The position numbers were made by a program, and so were the translations under genes. From Zanthoxylum bungeanum (Eukaryota > Streptophyta > Magnoliopsida > Sapindales > Rutaceae), in the NCBI GenBank assembly GCA_019454045.1, contig SKCR01033461.1, forward strand, positions 1-64,000: 64,000 nt of DNA. The letters are read 5' to 3'. Shown here in pieces: positions 34,263 to 45,357 of this stretch; the first letter of the stretch is position 1; each line of letters starts with the position of its first letter. The notes under the pieces are model-generated. The model was not told the origin of the DNA and did not search any database. It worked only from the letters and a program-made list of their open reading frames with translations.

Positions 34263-36757
34263 ATGTCTGACAGCGGTTCCTCCCCTTAAAAGCCTGTTAA
34301 GATCCCAACTCCCCCTTCTGATGAGCTCTCCTCGGGCTCGGGGCACCTAGTGTAGAAGACCTTGACACTACCCCCCTACTCCCTGAGATCGAGCAAGACT
34401 CCTACCACCAGAGGGTTCCTCTCGAAGGACCCAGAGCCTGGTGAACTTGGGTCGTCGGCTCTGGATATGAACCTCCCTCCAAAATAACTGAGGATGATCT
34501 GGCGCTGTTGCGGCAACGATACGACATCCCGATAGATATTGCCCTTGAAGTTCCCGGCCCGATGGATCGTGCTAGTCAACCTGATGAGGGCTCGGTGGCA
34601 CTTCTTCCTGCTTCCTTTTTTTTTTGAGTGTGGGCTACGGCTGCCGATGCAACGGTATTTTGCTTGGATGTTGGCTGAGATGGAGATTGCCTCTTGCCAA
34701 TAAGTTTAAATAGTTGGAGGATTCTGGCCGGCATATATGTGGTTTGGCATCGGGCAGTTTTAGGCGTACCTTGCTTGGAAGAGGTGAAGAGGTTATATCG
34801 TTTGAAGTCCAACCCAAAGACTCACTATGGTTGGTTATATCCTCTCTGCTTATGATAGTCTCGTCCAACCTTGTCCAAAACTCCCTGACTCGAACAAGAA
34901 TTTCAAGGACCTTTTTGGTTCTGGGCTACTGGGGATTGGGGTCGGGTCCAGATCGTTTGAGGAGGACGTCTCGGTTTCCGGACATCTTCAGGCTGGAGGT
35001 TAGGAGTTTAATACCCCTTCTTTCTTTCTTTATTCCCGTTCTTCTTAGTTTCTTGTTCTTAGTTCTTTAGGTTTCTAACTTCTCTGGTTCCTGGTTCCTC
35101 CCAGCTTGTTGGCGAGATGCTCCCAAGGTTTCTCGTCAGGTTCGGAGAGCGGGTACTTTGGGCTCGGGGGTATGCTGCCTACTGGAGGAAGTTGGTCAAT
35201 GACGCGGCCTTTGTTGAGTCGGGCCTAACTCGGACCGTTCCTCCGGAGGTCTCAGGTCGGATAGGTAGGTGTCTGATGGCTGTTTTGATGATCTTCCCTG
35301 TTTATTTTATCATGTGTTTAATGTTTATGTGCTCGGGTTCTGATTTCATTTTCCTCCTTTTTTTGTAGGTATGTCGAAGAGGCCAAAGTTTCTTGAGAAG
35401 TTGGCCGGTACTATGAAGAAGGCCGGTCATGCGGAAACCGGAACTTCCCGGGCACAATCTGACCCTGCTGGGGCTGAGGGGGCGTCTCAGGGGAAAGTTC
35501 AGCCGGCTGCTCGGGGTCTATCTTCTCCTGGTGCGCAGTCGTCAGGGTCTGCTCGTCTTGTCAGTCCGCCGAAGCCTCTTAGGAAGAGGTGGCGTCAGTT
35601 CGGGTCAGAGGAGACCGAGTTGGTTCAAGAGGAGGAGGGGGATCCTGTCCCGGGCAAGAAGAAAGACGTTCGCCGGGGGAAAAAATCATATGTGGGCTCC
35701 TCCAAGAAGCAAAAGGGATCTGTAATCCTCCTCGGGTGGATGATTTGGGAGAAAGCATCCGGGAGGCTACTTCCCATTTGGTGCCGGCTTTTAATGAACT
35801 GGCCGAGGTCATTCCCCCGGGGAGGTCTCGAGATATGAGGATATCTCTCCTGAAGCTGTAGTGACCGAGATGAGCTCTCAAATGGCAAGGTAGTTTTATT
35901 CTTCCTTTTTCTAACTTCGGTTCTTGGTTTCTTCTATACGTATCTTGACTCCTCTTTTTATTTTTGTGCAGGCTACTTACCTCATGGCGAAGAATAAGGA
36001 CCTCCTTCTGAGTCTATTGTCCGAGGGTGGTCAGGCCCAGAGACTTCAGAATCGCCTTACAGAAGTGGAGGCTAAATTGGTTGATCGGGAGGGGGTGATT
36101 CAGAACCTTGAGTCGACTGCCATTGAGAACTTCAAAGTTAATAAGGCTCTTAAGGCTGCTGCTAGCTCTGGAGCGAAAGCTTGCTGATAATGCTCGGGAG
36201 GATTTGAAGACCGCCCAATCTGAAATTGGCGTTTTGAAGGCCAAGGTGGCCAGTGTTGAAACAAAATTGAAGGCCAGAAGAACAAATGGCGCGGGCCCGG
36301 GATGACTTTGAGAGGAAAGAGGCCGAGCTTGAGGAGAGAGAGGCCGATCTTGAGGCGAGAGGAGGCCATCCGCCTTGAGGGGGTTAGTGATTGTGCTGAT
36401 ATGATACCGATGGTGCTGCCCAGTCTGAACATGGACCCTATTCATGCGGCCATCAGTTTTTGCAAGGGGGACATAGATGATGAGGAGTTTCGGAAGTGGC
36501 TTCCTCCTCCTTCCGAGGAGGTGATGGATCCTGCCCCGGTTTCGATTGTTCCGGCTTCTGAGGCTCCCCATGAAGGACGACCTGAGGTTCCTGCCGCAGG
36601 CGAGGACTGCCTTGAGATCCCTCCCCCTATCCCTGAAGCAGAGGTCTCCCATGCTGCCGAGGATGAAGCAGCTGTTTTTCCTCCTGAGGCCAAGCCAATC
36701 CTTCCGTTGTCTGAGCGAGCTGAGGAAGAGATTCCTGCCCCTGTGCGGGCTGAATGA
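34263..36757 (+). pseudogene. Antisense gene of LTR element (Transposase_28 / gypsy-type family)
   Basis: It reads opposite to the element. It starts ATGTCTGACAGCGG at 34263 (MSDSGSSP, then KIPTPPSDELSSGSG). A conserved block follows: EDDLALLRQRYDIPIDIALE, then GPMDRASQPDEGSVALLPAS, then ECGLRLPMQRYFAWMLAEME. This fits the plant 'putative gypsy type transposon' domain. Intron-like gaps lie at about 34990-35104, 35262-35370 (GTAGGT...TTTGTAG) and 35891-35971 (GTAGTT...GTGCAG). Downstream exons give a Ser/Pro-rich nuclear-looking linker and a long coiled coil (36014-36350; LTEVEAKLVDREGVIQNLES). Stops and a poly-T frameshift near 34620 show decay. Confidence 0.7.
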
Positions 36758-36984
36758 GAAAGGGTAACCCGACCGGGGCCCTGTGTACACTTAAACTTTT
36801 CGTAATAACATTTCAATTTTGTATTTTGATATACACACATATATATCTATGTTTATTTCGTGTCTCTTTTTTTATTTCCCTCCTTTTTTTTTCTTTTCCT
36901 ATCGTCCGAACAATTTCGAGACCCTTCAGGGGTCATCATGAATCGGAGGGGTATAACCTGACCCCGAGCTGAGTAATGGACTTA

Positions 36985-37575
36985 GATTCTGGGGTAATGT
37001 TTCCTCCTCCCCAAATCGAAAGATTTTGACTCGGTGGGACGTAACCCGACCCCGAGCCGAGAAAGGCACTTGGACCCGGGGGAATGTTACGGACCCAGTC
37101 CAAAGAGCTGACTCGGTGGGACGTACCCCGACCCCGAGCTGAGTGAAAGACTTGGGTTCTGGGGGAATGTTACCTCCCCAAACCTAAAGGAGCTTGACTC
37201 GGTGGGACGTAACCCGACCCTGAGCTGAGTGAAAGACTTGGGTTCTGGGGGAATGTTACCTCCCCAGTCTGAAGAAAACCGACTCGGTGGGACGTAACCC
37301 GAACCCGAGCTGAGTGAAAGACTTGGGTTCTGGGGGAATGTTACCTCCCCAGTCTGAAGAAAACCGACTGGGTGGGACGTAACCCGACCCCGAGCTGAGT
37401 GAGAGACTTGGCTCTGGGGGAATGTTACCCTCCCCATCGAAAGAGTTTGACTCGGTGGGACGTAACCCGACCCCGAGCTGAGTGAAAGACTTGGGTTCTG
37501 GGGGAATGTTACCTCCCCAACCTAAAGGAGCTTGACTCGGTGGGACGTAACCCGACCCCGAGCTGAGAGAAACCA
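36985..37575. repeat. Tandem array, ~85-bp unit, first block
   Basis: About seven units spaced 80-86 bp. Each has a core running from GACTCGGTGGGACGTAACCC to CCCCGAGCTGA, then ACTTGG-TCTGGGGGAATGTTAC and CTCCCCA. The core can fold because CTCGG pairs with CCGAG. The unit is not a multiple of three and every frame is open on one strand or another, so the many ORFs here are by-products. Confidence 0.95.
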
Positions 37576-37578
37576 GTG

Positions 37579-37705
37579 GACTCGGCGGAACGAATCCTGC
37601 CCCGAGCCAATTAACCATATGGCCTCGGCGGAACGAAATCCAGCCCCGATCCAGTTAACCATATTGCCTCGGCGGAACGAAATCCAGCCCCGAGCCAGTT
37701 TAATA
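37579..37705. repeat. Tandem array, ~50-bp variant unit
   Basis: Three units of GGCCTCGGCGGAACGAAATC...CAGCCCCGAGCCAGTTAACCATAT type. The CTCGG...CCCCGAG core is the same as in the 85-bp units but the rest differs. Confidence 0.9.
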
Positions 37706-37879
37706 TTTGGGACTTGCTCAAAAGGGAACTGAATCGACCTTTGTGAAGCCCTACCGAATCTGGCATGGGCGTCCCTCTGCCAGATCGGTAAAAAACAAAA
37801 ACAAGATTAAATAAAATTAAAAGGTGGGGGTGACTTAGCACCTATCCCGAAAATGTTTTTGTAAGCATAAACAACAACA

Positions 37880-38400
37880 TGGATGCCTCAAAACAGCGTC
37901 CCGTCTGAGGTCTTCCAAAACATAATTTTGAATCTTTCAGTTCAGTGTCCCGGCGAACCAGGATTCGGATCAGAAGAGCGTTTGATTGGTAAGGGCACAT
38001 CCTCTACACGTCGGTCCACTGGGGAGCCTGTGTATTTCATGAGGGCTCCTCCTTACCACGCTGGAGTAGGCACACGCTACATGGGCACGACGCATCCCCG
38101 TGCTGCGTCTCTCGCGGATCCGGATGATGAATGGATCAAAGAGTGTCCGGGATACAAATGGCACATTCCTCCTTAGGTCCGACATCACTGGAGCTAGCAA
38201 TCGTCACGGGGGCATCATTATCCCCCGTGCTATGCTTTCCCACGGATCCATTACATCTGGTAAGTGAGGATCAAAGAGTGTTCGACACATTAAGGGCATA
38301 TTCCTCCTTATGTTCAGTAACACTGGAGTAAGCAATCGCCACAGGGGTATCATCCTTCCCCGTGCTATGCTTCTCACGGATCCTATGCATCGAGTATGTC
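37880..38400. repeat. Spacer with repeats of ~130 bp
   Basis: Two to three diverged copies of a segment containing ATCAAAGAGTGT...CACATTCCTCCTTA...CACTGGAG-TAGCAATCG...CCCCGTGCTATGCTT...CACGGATCC (about 38090-38230, 38230-38390). It lies between the two main tandem arrays and encodes nothing recognisable. Confidence 0.65.
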
Positions 38401-39240
38401 CCTGAGGACCCCGAGCCAAGAGAGATACTTGGTTCTGGGGGAATGTCTCGTCCCCAAACCAATGAGCATGACTCGGTGGGACGTAACCCGACCCCGAGCC
38501 GAAAAAGGCACTTGGACCTGGGGGAATGTTACGTCCCCAGTCCGAAGGGCTGATTCGGTGGGACGTAACCCGACCCCGAATGAAGAGAGGCACTTGGACC
38601 TGGGGAATGTTATGTCCCCTGTCCGAAGGGCTGACTCGGTGGGACGTACCCCGACCCCGAGTGAAGAGAGGCACTTGGACCTGGGGGAATGTTATGTCCC
38701 CAGTCCGAAGGGCTGACTCGGTGGGACGTACCCCGACCCCGAGTTGAGAAAGGCACTTGGACCTGGGGGAATGTTACGTCCCCAGTCCGAAGGGCTGACT
38801 CGGTGGGACATACCCCGACCCCGAGCTGAAAAAGGCACTTGGACCTGGGGAATGTTACGTCCCCAGTCCGAAGGGCTGACTCGGTGGGACGTAACCCGAC
38901 CCCGAGCTGAAAAAGGCACTTTGGACCTGGGGGAATGTTACGTCCCCAGTCCGAAGGGTTGACTCGGTGGGACGTACCCCGACCTCGAACTGAGAAAGGC
39001 ACTTGGACCTGGGGGAATGTTACGTCCCCAGTCCAAAGGGCTGACTCAGTGGGACATACCCCGACCCCGAGCTGAAAAAGGCACTTGGACCTGGGGGAAT
39101 GTTACGTCCCCAGGCCAATAAGCACGACTCGGTGGGACGTAACCCGACCCCGAGCTGAAAGAAAGACTTGGCTCTGGGGGAATGTTACGTCCCCAGTCCA
39201 AATAAGCCGACTCGGTGGGACGTAACCCGACCCCGAGCTG
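38400..39240. repeat. Tandem array, ~82-bp unit, second block
   Basis: About ten units at a regular ~82-bp step: GACTCGGTGGGACGTAMCCC, CCCCGAGCTGA, AAAGGCACTTGGACCTGGGG, AATGTTACGTCCCCAGTCCG. Neighbouring units are more alike than units of the first block, which suggests recent local amplification. Two 44-bp units with CTCGGCGGTA and ACCCGAGCCGG follow at about 39250-39335. Confidence 0.95.
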
Positions 39241-39355
39241 AAACAAACATCGGTCTCGGCGGTATAAGAGCAGACCCGAGCCGGAAAGAAACATCGGTCA
39301 CGGCGGTACAAGAGCGGACCCGAGCCGGAAAGAAACATATGGCCTTTGTAGGGCG

Positions 39356-39988
39356 TCATGGTCGGCATGTTGAACCTTTTCGGGAATTTTGCTGATTGTA
39401 TTTCTTCTGTGAGGGGGGATTCCTCTTTGTCATCCCGGGAGTCTCCTGTACCTGTTTTGAGGCTTGCCCCCACTTGGCCATCTCTTTCTTTAACCAAGAT
39501 TTTACCTCGCTGTTTGGGACGCCATGTCGCCTTCTGCACTCTTCTTCATGTCTGTTGCCACGGGTGCGGTGTTCCTCACGCCTTGGGATCTCCCGAACAG
39601 TCTCGTCGTACTCTGTGCCTCCTCTTCTAGTGTAGCGGAGACTATCATAAGAGGAATCTGTCGAAAGTCTCTCTTCTTCTTCTTCCCATGTGTCCTCTGC
39701 TTGTGAATCTTTTTCCACAACTATGGATTTTATCCCGTAAGGCCCCCTCCTCCTAGGTCCATCGTCCTCACTTGTATCCACAACCCTCTTTCCATCTGCT
39801 ATCTCTCCTCTTCTTTGTCGGCTAGTCCCGGCCTCGTTGTGTGCTCCCTCTATCTTTTCCAACCGGTCTACTATGGTTCTTAGCAAGGTTTGATTTTCCT
39901 TCCTTTCTTTCCTTAGGTTCTCCTCGATCTTCTCCATCCAATCTGTGGCTGAGTTTCCTGATGATTGGTGGTTTCCGCCTTCCGCCAT
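39356..39988 (-). CDS. Gag N-terminal region of the minus-strand LTR element
   Basis: The ATG at 39988 is the first after the primer site (35 bases upstream on the minus strand) and starts MAEGGNHQSSGNSATDWMEK. A coiled-coil-like segment (EENLRKERKENQTLLRTIVD) is followed by very charged Arg/Glu-rich text (REIPRREEHRTRGNRHEEEC). It stops at 39356, before any capsid or zinc-knuckle part, where the tandem array begins. A retained Gag start without pol is common in elements that use another element's proteins; this piece may mainly keep packaging signals. Identity as Gag rests on position more than on motifs. Confidence 0.6.
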   Translation of the reverse strand: MAEGGNHQSSGNSATDWMEKIEENLRKERKENQTLLRTIVDRLEKIEGAHNEAGTSRQRRGEIADGKRVVDTSEDDGPRRRGPYGIKSIVVEKDSQAEDTWEEEEERLSTDSSYDSLRYTRRGGTEYDETVREIPRREEHRTRGNRHEEECRRRHGVPNSEVKSWLKKEMAKWGQASKQVQETPGMTKRNPPSQKKYNQQNSRKGSTCRP

Positions 39989-40022
39989 TGTCTTACTACA
40001 CGAGTTGCTTTTTGTCCAGTTC

Positions 40023-40041
40023 CCCACAGACGGCGCCAACT
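40023..40041 (-). other. Primer-binding site of the minus-strand LTR element
   Basis: On the minus strand TTGGCGCCGTCTGTGGGG follows the 5' LTR directly. This is the standard leader motif of plant Gypsy elements and fixes the orientation of the whole 32726-40790 unit. Confidence 0.9.
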
Positions 40042-40790
40042 GTTGACGGCTGATTTTGGTCTCAGGGTAATATGGGAATATCACTCCCGAGGAAATCCTC
40101 ATTCAATAGTGAATTTGTTTGGTTATGGTGGACCAAAGGCAAATTTAGCAAAAAATAGATAAACACACCAATCAACAAGGAGATTTAACGTGGTTCGGTG
40201 GATTTGGATCCGACCTACGTCCACGGACACAAAAAAGATGGTACTTTTATTACTTAAACACTTTTCTCGGATCTCTACAAGTCAGAGCTTGAAGATCTAG
40301 ATCACTAATTTTTTGATGATGCCTTTTACACATACTATGCCCTCCTATTTATAATAACACAGAAATCAGACTCCTATTTGTATAAGAAATCCTAATTGAA
40401 CTTAGTCTCTTCTCCTTGTAAGGATTCCTAGCCTGAAATTCCCTTCTCTTTTCTTATTCCTTTTCGGATTCTGACTTCATCTCCTTGTGAGAGTGGGATA
40501 ACTCGTTTTATCTTATCCGCAAGAATAGGGTGTCGTCATCTTGAACGCGTTTCGTCGTCTGGTCGGTCTTCATGAGGTCGGTCATCATAGTCTTTTGTGC
40601 TGAGAATGCTGCTACCGATCTGATAGTGCTCGGTCATCCGAACCAAAGTGGTCGGTTATCGGATCATAAAGTTCTCGGCCACTCACTCATGTGGTCGGGT
40701 CGGTATTAATGATCTTGACCAAGGAGGAATTACCCTTTTGCCCCTGTCGTGCTGTCTTAAATATCATAGTGCCTGAAAACACCATCAACA
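40042..40790 (-). repeat. 5' LTR of the gag-plus-antisense element
   Basis: 749 bp, near-identical to 32726-33471, with single-base differences and a few one-base indels (for example GGGGGACCAAGG versus GGTGGACCAAAGG). It ends at CACCATCAACA followed by the CTTAC duplication. Confidence 0.92.
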
Positions 40791-40795
40791 CTTAC

Positions 40796-41347
40796 TAAAC
40801 AAAACAATTCAAACCCAAAATAAAAAAATGCACCTTCCACGGGCACTAGTTGTGGTGAGATTAATGAAGCCAGCACTTTGCAAACTCTTTGGGCCTCTCT
40901 TCAAGCTATCGCCATCGTCGGTGATTGAGGTAACCCTAAATCAATTTCATTGTTTTCATTTTTGTATATTGCTTGTTCATTGAAGTTATTCTTTTATTTA
41001 TTTGTCTATTTTTTTGGATTAAATTGTCCCCACTAATCTGTTCAGCTATTGACTTAAATTGTTGTTTTTTAATTTCGTCAAAGTATGAGCAGCAACGATA
41101 TGAATGGTGTTAAAAGTATTATTTGTTCTACTCACTGCTATTGTAATTTTTCGAATTATGTCTTTTAATAGATTTTGAGGATTATTGGAATAACGTATCT
41201 TTGCTTTTCTCTTAATCTTATCCCGTTTCTTTCTCCACATCTCTTTCAAATTTAAAGTGCTGACCAAGTGTTTGTGGAAATTACATTTATATTTTCACAT
41301 TCATGTTTATTAAGTCGAAGTCCTTTTATCAGTTTGTGTTTGGATGT
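40796..41347. other. Sequence between two LTR elements
   Basis: A short open stretch near 40830-40935 (GCACTAGTTGTGGTGAG..., ending GATTGAG|GTAACC) looks like an exon with a donor site, followed by T-rich intron-like sequence. It is not recognised. By context it may belong to the same disrupted transposon as the Ulp1-like exon at 44740-44984. Confidence 0.3.
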
Positions 41348-44009
41348 TGTTGATGGGTGATTTTAGTTTCAGGGGTAATATTGGGATAATGCTTCCGGGA
41401 CCATCCTCATTCGACCGTGAATTTGTTTTGTTATGGGGGGCCAAAGGCAAACTTAGCAGAAGACTAAACAAACATAAAATTGACAAGAGGGTTTACGTGG
41501 TTCGGCGGAGTGAATCCAGCATACGTCTACAGGAACAAAGTAGAGTGTTAATTTTATTACCAAACCGAGCTCGGCCGACCTCTTTTAAAAGGTGGTCTAA
41601 TGTCACCGAGCTGTTTGCCCTTTTTCTTGTGTCTTATAAAATGGTACTTTCCGTGAGATTTTTGGCTATCCCTTTACTAATGATACTAACCTCACTTTAT
41701 ATACTAAGAGAAATACAACACTATTCCCATATCTTTATGACGTCAGTCACGTGGATCTCCGGCGGATTGACGGGCTCTCTACCCCAACTGCCTCGCCGAA
41801 AGTAAGTCTGCCATCTGACTCCCTGTCACATCACTGTTTTATGCACTGCCACACTCCACAATTATGATGACAACTTGTAAAGATCTCTCATAAGGCGATA
41901 CATGTCAGAGGGAAAAGTCCAAACGGTCCCGGTCTCACATCGGGCATTATGAAGACGGCCAAACATTGTGCCGACCTACTCCCACTACTTCCGTACTGAT
42001 CCAAAATATCCAAGATGAAATGATAAGACTGAAACGAGCTACCGGGCCAAGGTGGTCGGTCTCGGCTCTGACGTTGTCAGCATTTGAAATTTGTATCGTG
42101 CTGTATCCTCAGGTCGGCCAAATCCAAGAAGCCGGGTTCGAACACTATGTCTGGTCGAAGAGTGACTAATACCCCAGACCATTCATCCTACCAAAATGAG
42201 AAATATCATCTCTGCCTTTGTCTTACTGTTCAAATACTCCATCACAAAACACCATCAACATCTTTCCCATAGTTCTCGGTTTCAGCGAGCTGAGCGAGTT
42301 GGTACCGGGAACTACAAAGTCAGGTGTGTGCCGATCAACCAGTCGGTGGTCGCCTGAAGGATCCACAGAGAAAACTACCTCGGCTACCAATCAATTCACC
42401 CCGGTCAACTTCATGTGTTCAGTTACCGAGGATTCCAATGTCCGTTCATGGGGAAAATGCTCCGGCCCCATGTTGACGATAATTCACTCAGTGGGACGTA
42501 ACCCGACCCCGAGCTAGTGGAACACTTGGCTCCGATGGAATATCTCCTCCCCGGACAATGGAACATGGGGTCTTGGCCGAACGAATCCAGCCCCGAGCTA
42601 GTGGAACAAATAGCCTCAGCGGAACGAATCCAGCCCCGAGCTGGTGGAACAATTGGCCTCAGTGAAATGAACCCAGTCTCGAGCCAGTGGAACAAATGGT
42701 CTCGGCAGAACGGATCCAGTCCCGAGCCGGTGGAACAAGTGGCCTCGGCGGAACGAATCCAGCCCCTAGCCGGTGGAATAATTTGCCTCTGCGGAACGAA
42801 TCCAGCCCCGAGTCGGTGCAACAAATGGTCTTGGCGGAACGAATCCAGCCCCGAGCCGGTGGAACAAATGGTCTCGGCAGAACAGATCCAGTCTCGAGCC
42901 AAGGGAACCAATGGCATCGGCAGAACGAATCCATTCCCGATCCGGTGGAACAATTGGCCTCAGCAGAACGAATCCAGCCTCGAGCCGGTTGAACCAATGG
43001 CCTCGGTGGAACGGATCCAGCCCCGAGCCGGTGGAACAATTGAGACTTAATCGCGATGGAGGTGACTTTAGTTCAACAATTGACGGGTAATTTTAGTTCC
43101 AGGGGCAATATCGGGATAGTGCTCTTGGGACCATCCTTCTTCAACCGTAATTTTGTTTGGTTATGGGGGACCAAAGGCAAACTTAGCAGAAGACTAAACA
43201 AACATAAAATCCACAAAAGGGTTTACGTGGTTCGGCGGAGTGAATCCAGCCTACGTCCATGGGAACAAAGTAGAGTGTTAATTTTATTACCAAACCGAGC
43301 TCGCCCGACCTCTTTTAAAAGGTGGTCTAATGTCACCGAGCTGTTTGCGCTTTTTTCTTGTGTATTACAAAATGATACTTTCCGTGAGATTTTTGGCTAT
43401 CCCTTTACAAATGATACTACCCTCACTTTATATACTAAGAGAAATACAATATTATTCCCATATCTTTATGACGTCAGCCACGTGGATCTCCGGCGGATTG
43501 ACGAGCTCTCCACCCCAACTGCCTCATCGAAAGTAAGCCTGCCATCTGACTCCCTGTCACAACACTGTTTTATACACTGCCACACTCCACAATTATGATG
43601 ACAGCTTGTAAAGATCTCTCATACGGTGATACATGTCAGAGGGAAAAGTCCAAACGGTCCCGGTCTCACATCGGCCATTTTGAAGAAGGCCAAACATTGT
43701 GCCGACCTACTCCCACTTCCGAACTGACCCATAATGTTTGAGCTCATTTTCCCTATCCAATATGAAATGATAAAACTGAAACGAGCTACCGGGCCAAGGT
43801 GGTCGGTCTCGGCTCTGACGTTGTCGGCCTTTGAAATCTGTATCGTGATGTATCCTTAGGTCGGCCAAATCCAAGAAGCCGGGTTTGAACACTATGCCTG
43901 GTCGAAGAGTGACTAATACCCTCAGACCAGTCGTCATCCCAAAAGGAGAAATCTCATATTTGCCCTTGCCGTACTGTTCAAATACTCCATCACAAAAACA
44001 CCATCAACA
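41348..44009 (-). mobile_element. Shrunken LTR element related to the 32726-40790 family
   Basis: Flanked by GATGT (41343-41347 and 44010-44014). LTRs at 41348-42260 (913 bp) and about 43078-44009 (932 bp) are very similar and share the ACGTGGTTCGGCGGA / CTACGTC motif and the TGTTGATGG...CATCAACA ends with the larger element. Only ~0.8 kb lies between them, mostly tandem repeats; gag and the primer site are lost. The motif TAGTTCTCGGTTTC after the left LTR matches 33482 onward, so the orientation is the same. Confidence 0.87.
42490..43045. repeat. Tandem array, ~48-bp unit
   Basis: Ten or eleven units built on GGTGGAACAA-TGGCCTCGGC, GGAACGAATCCAGCCCCGAG. One starting unit (42485-42530) still has the GGGACGTAACCCGACCCCGAG form of the larger element. 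The CTCGG...CCCCGAG core is conserved here too. In-frame readings exist because 48 is divisible by three, but the peptide is simple repeat. Confidence 0.95.
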
Positions 44010-44739
44010 GATGTTTTGATACAAATGTGTTTCTGTTTCCCTTTCTTGATATCAAACATCTTGTACGCTATTAGGTTTCCATAATTCCATTACATTCTAG
44101 TCTTGTTAAATTACTGTTTGTTTTATTTAGATACTGCTCTAAGTTCTCGTTTATAAATATTTTAAAATCTGTATTATCATTTTTGATGTTGATGTTGATG
44201 TTTAGCTTGTGATAAAGACTTTGATTGGGAAATTCTATAGCTAATGACTTTCTTCAATCCTTGTTATGCAATGCAAATGTAGTGTTTTCACTTTTCACAT
44301 TATTATTTTGAAAAATGCTAATATATAAATGTTTTGACTTGGCTTATTCAATCAATTCGTTATTGTCTGCATCAACTAAAATCTTAAAGCTATTATAGTT
44401 CAAATATATTAATGTCTAAGCTTTGATAAGATTTAGCTTCTTCATATTATGACAATTATGCAATGTTATTTTAGGAATATTTTGATATGGGTAATATGGG
44501 ATGACATTTTGGTTTCTTTATGTTACATGTCAATTTTTAAAATGTTAACAACATCTACTCTTAAGCTTATGTCACAAAGTCCATTTATTATTTATTTCAT
44601 TTTCTTTCCCCAAATTTTGTGGCACTGAGTATCGAATGTATTCATTATTTTTTTCATTCTTTAAGATTGATGATTAACTAATTATTTTGTTTCCTTTAAA
44701 TGTTAGCTAATTGCATGATAATATTACAACTATTTCGAT

Positions 44740-44984
44740 GGGCAAGTCCTTAGGGTTTTTGAGTCCTGATATGGTTTCACCCTCAAGACCTGAAAATATA
44801 CTGAACACTCGACTGTGAAGGACACAAGAAATTGCTGATCGTTTGGATCAAGCTGGATCGTCGTAACTTATTTGCATTTCGTATAGTCCTTGGTATTGCA
44901 TTCATTGTATTTTATGCATTATAATTAATTTTAGTTTTAATAATCTTGATTCTCATTTCCTAACGGAAAGTGTTTTGTTGTATC
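44740..44984 (+). pseudogene. Ulp1-protease-like transposon gene, 5' part, split by hAT
   Basis: Exon-like text at 44740-44870 (MGKSLGFLSPDMVSPSRPE, later TQEIADRLDQAG) is followed by an intron-like gap. A new exon opens just before 44984 and continues after the hAT insertion at 49635-49705: VLLYHSAHWIFVVID, then KSGYYIDLY. The HW...VVID...YY.D pattern is the catalytic His region of C48/Ulp1 peptidases carried by many plant DNA transposons. The hAT landed inside the exon, and removing it with one GTTGTATC copy restores the frame. Not a host gene. Confidence 0.6.
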
Positions 44985-45357
44985 CATTGTTTAAAAAACC
45001 GCCGAGGCGCCCGCCTCTGGCGGCAAATACACTTTTACCGCGTCATAGCGCGTGACGCGGCCACCTCAGGCCGCATCACGTCGAGGCGGCATGAGGCGAC
45101 CGCCTCACGCGCTGACCTAAATTTTTTTTTTTTCATTTTTGTGTTGCCTTCAACAGATCGTCTATCTGTTTCGGCACCGGTCTATCTCTCGTCGGCTCTG
45201 GTCTATCTTCGGCTCTGGCAAAGCTCACTGGTCTCTCTCTCTTGTCGTCTCTTTCTCTCTCGGCTCTGTTTCGGCTCTCTTTCAGCTTTGTTTTGGCTCT
45301 CTCTCTTTCTCTCTCGACTCTATTTAGCCTGATTTGTTGATCATGAGTCATATGTGG

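Larger units (their letters stand above)
32726..40790 (-). mobile_element. Non-autonomous LTR retrotransposon with gag and antisense gene
   Basis: Flanked by the 5-bp duplication CTTAC (32721-32725 and 40791-40795); LTRs at 32726-33471 and 40042-40790. The primer site lies left of the right-hand LTR on the minus strand, so the element reads right to left. In its own order: 5' LTR, primer site, gag (39988 to 39356), tandem arrays (39330 to 36990), an antisense gene on the plus strand (34263-36757), purine tract, 3' LTR. No protease, RT, RNase H or integrase is present in its 8.1 kb. The LTRs differ at only about 15-20 positions by eye, so the insertion is fairly recent. Confidence 0.9.

Noticed and set aside
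36985..39240. Regular direct repeats that could recall a CRISPR array
   Set aside because: Units are contiguous with no unique spacers, and the setting is a plant LTR element.
37087..39294. Many overlapping ORFs with peptide repeats such as GSGYVPPS and WGGNIPPEP
   Set aside because: They are by-products of the 82-86-bp tandem unit, open in several frames of both strands; unit length is not a multiple of three.
41344..41805. 153-codon ORF, repeated at 43056-43598
   Set aside because: Both lie inside the two LTRs of the 41348-44009 element.
42423..43050. Long ORFs on both strands (about 175 codons)
   Set aside because: They arise from the 48-bp repeat, which is divisible by three; the peptide is a simple repeat.
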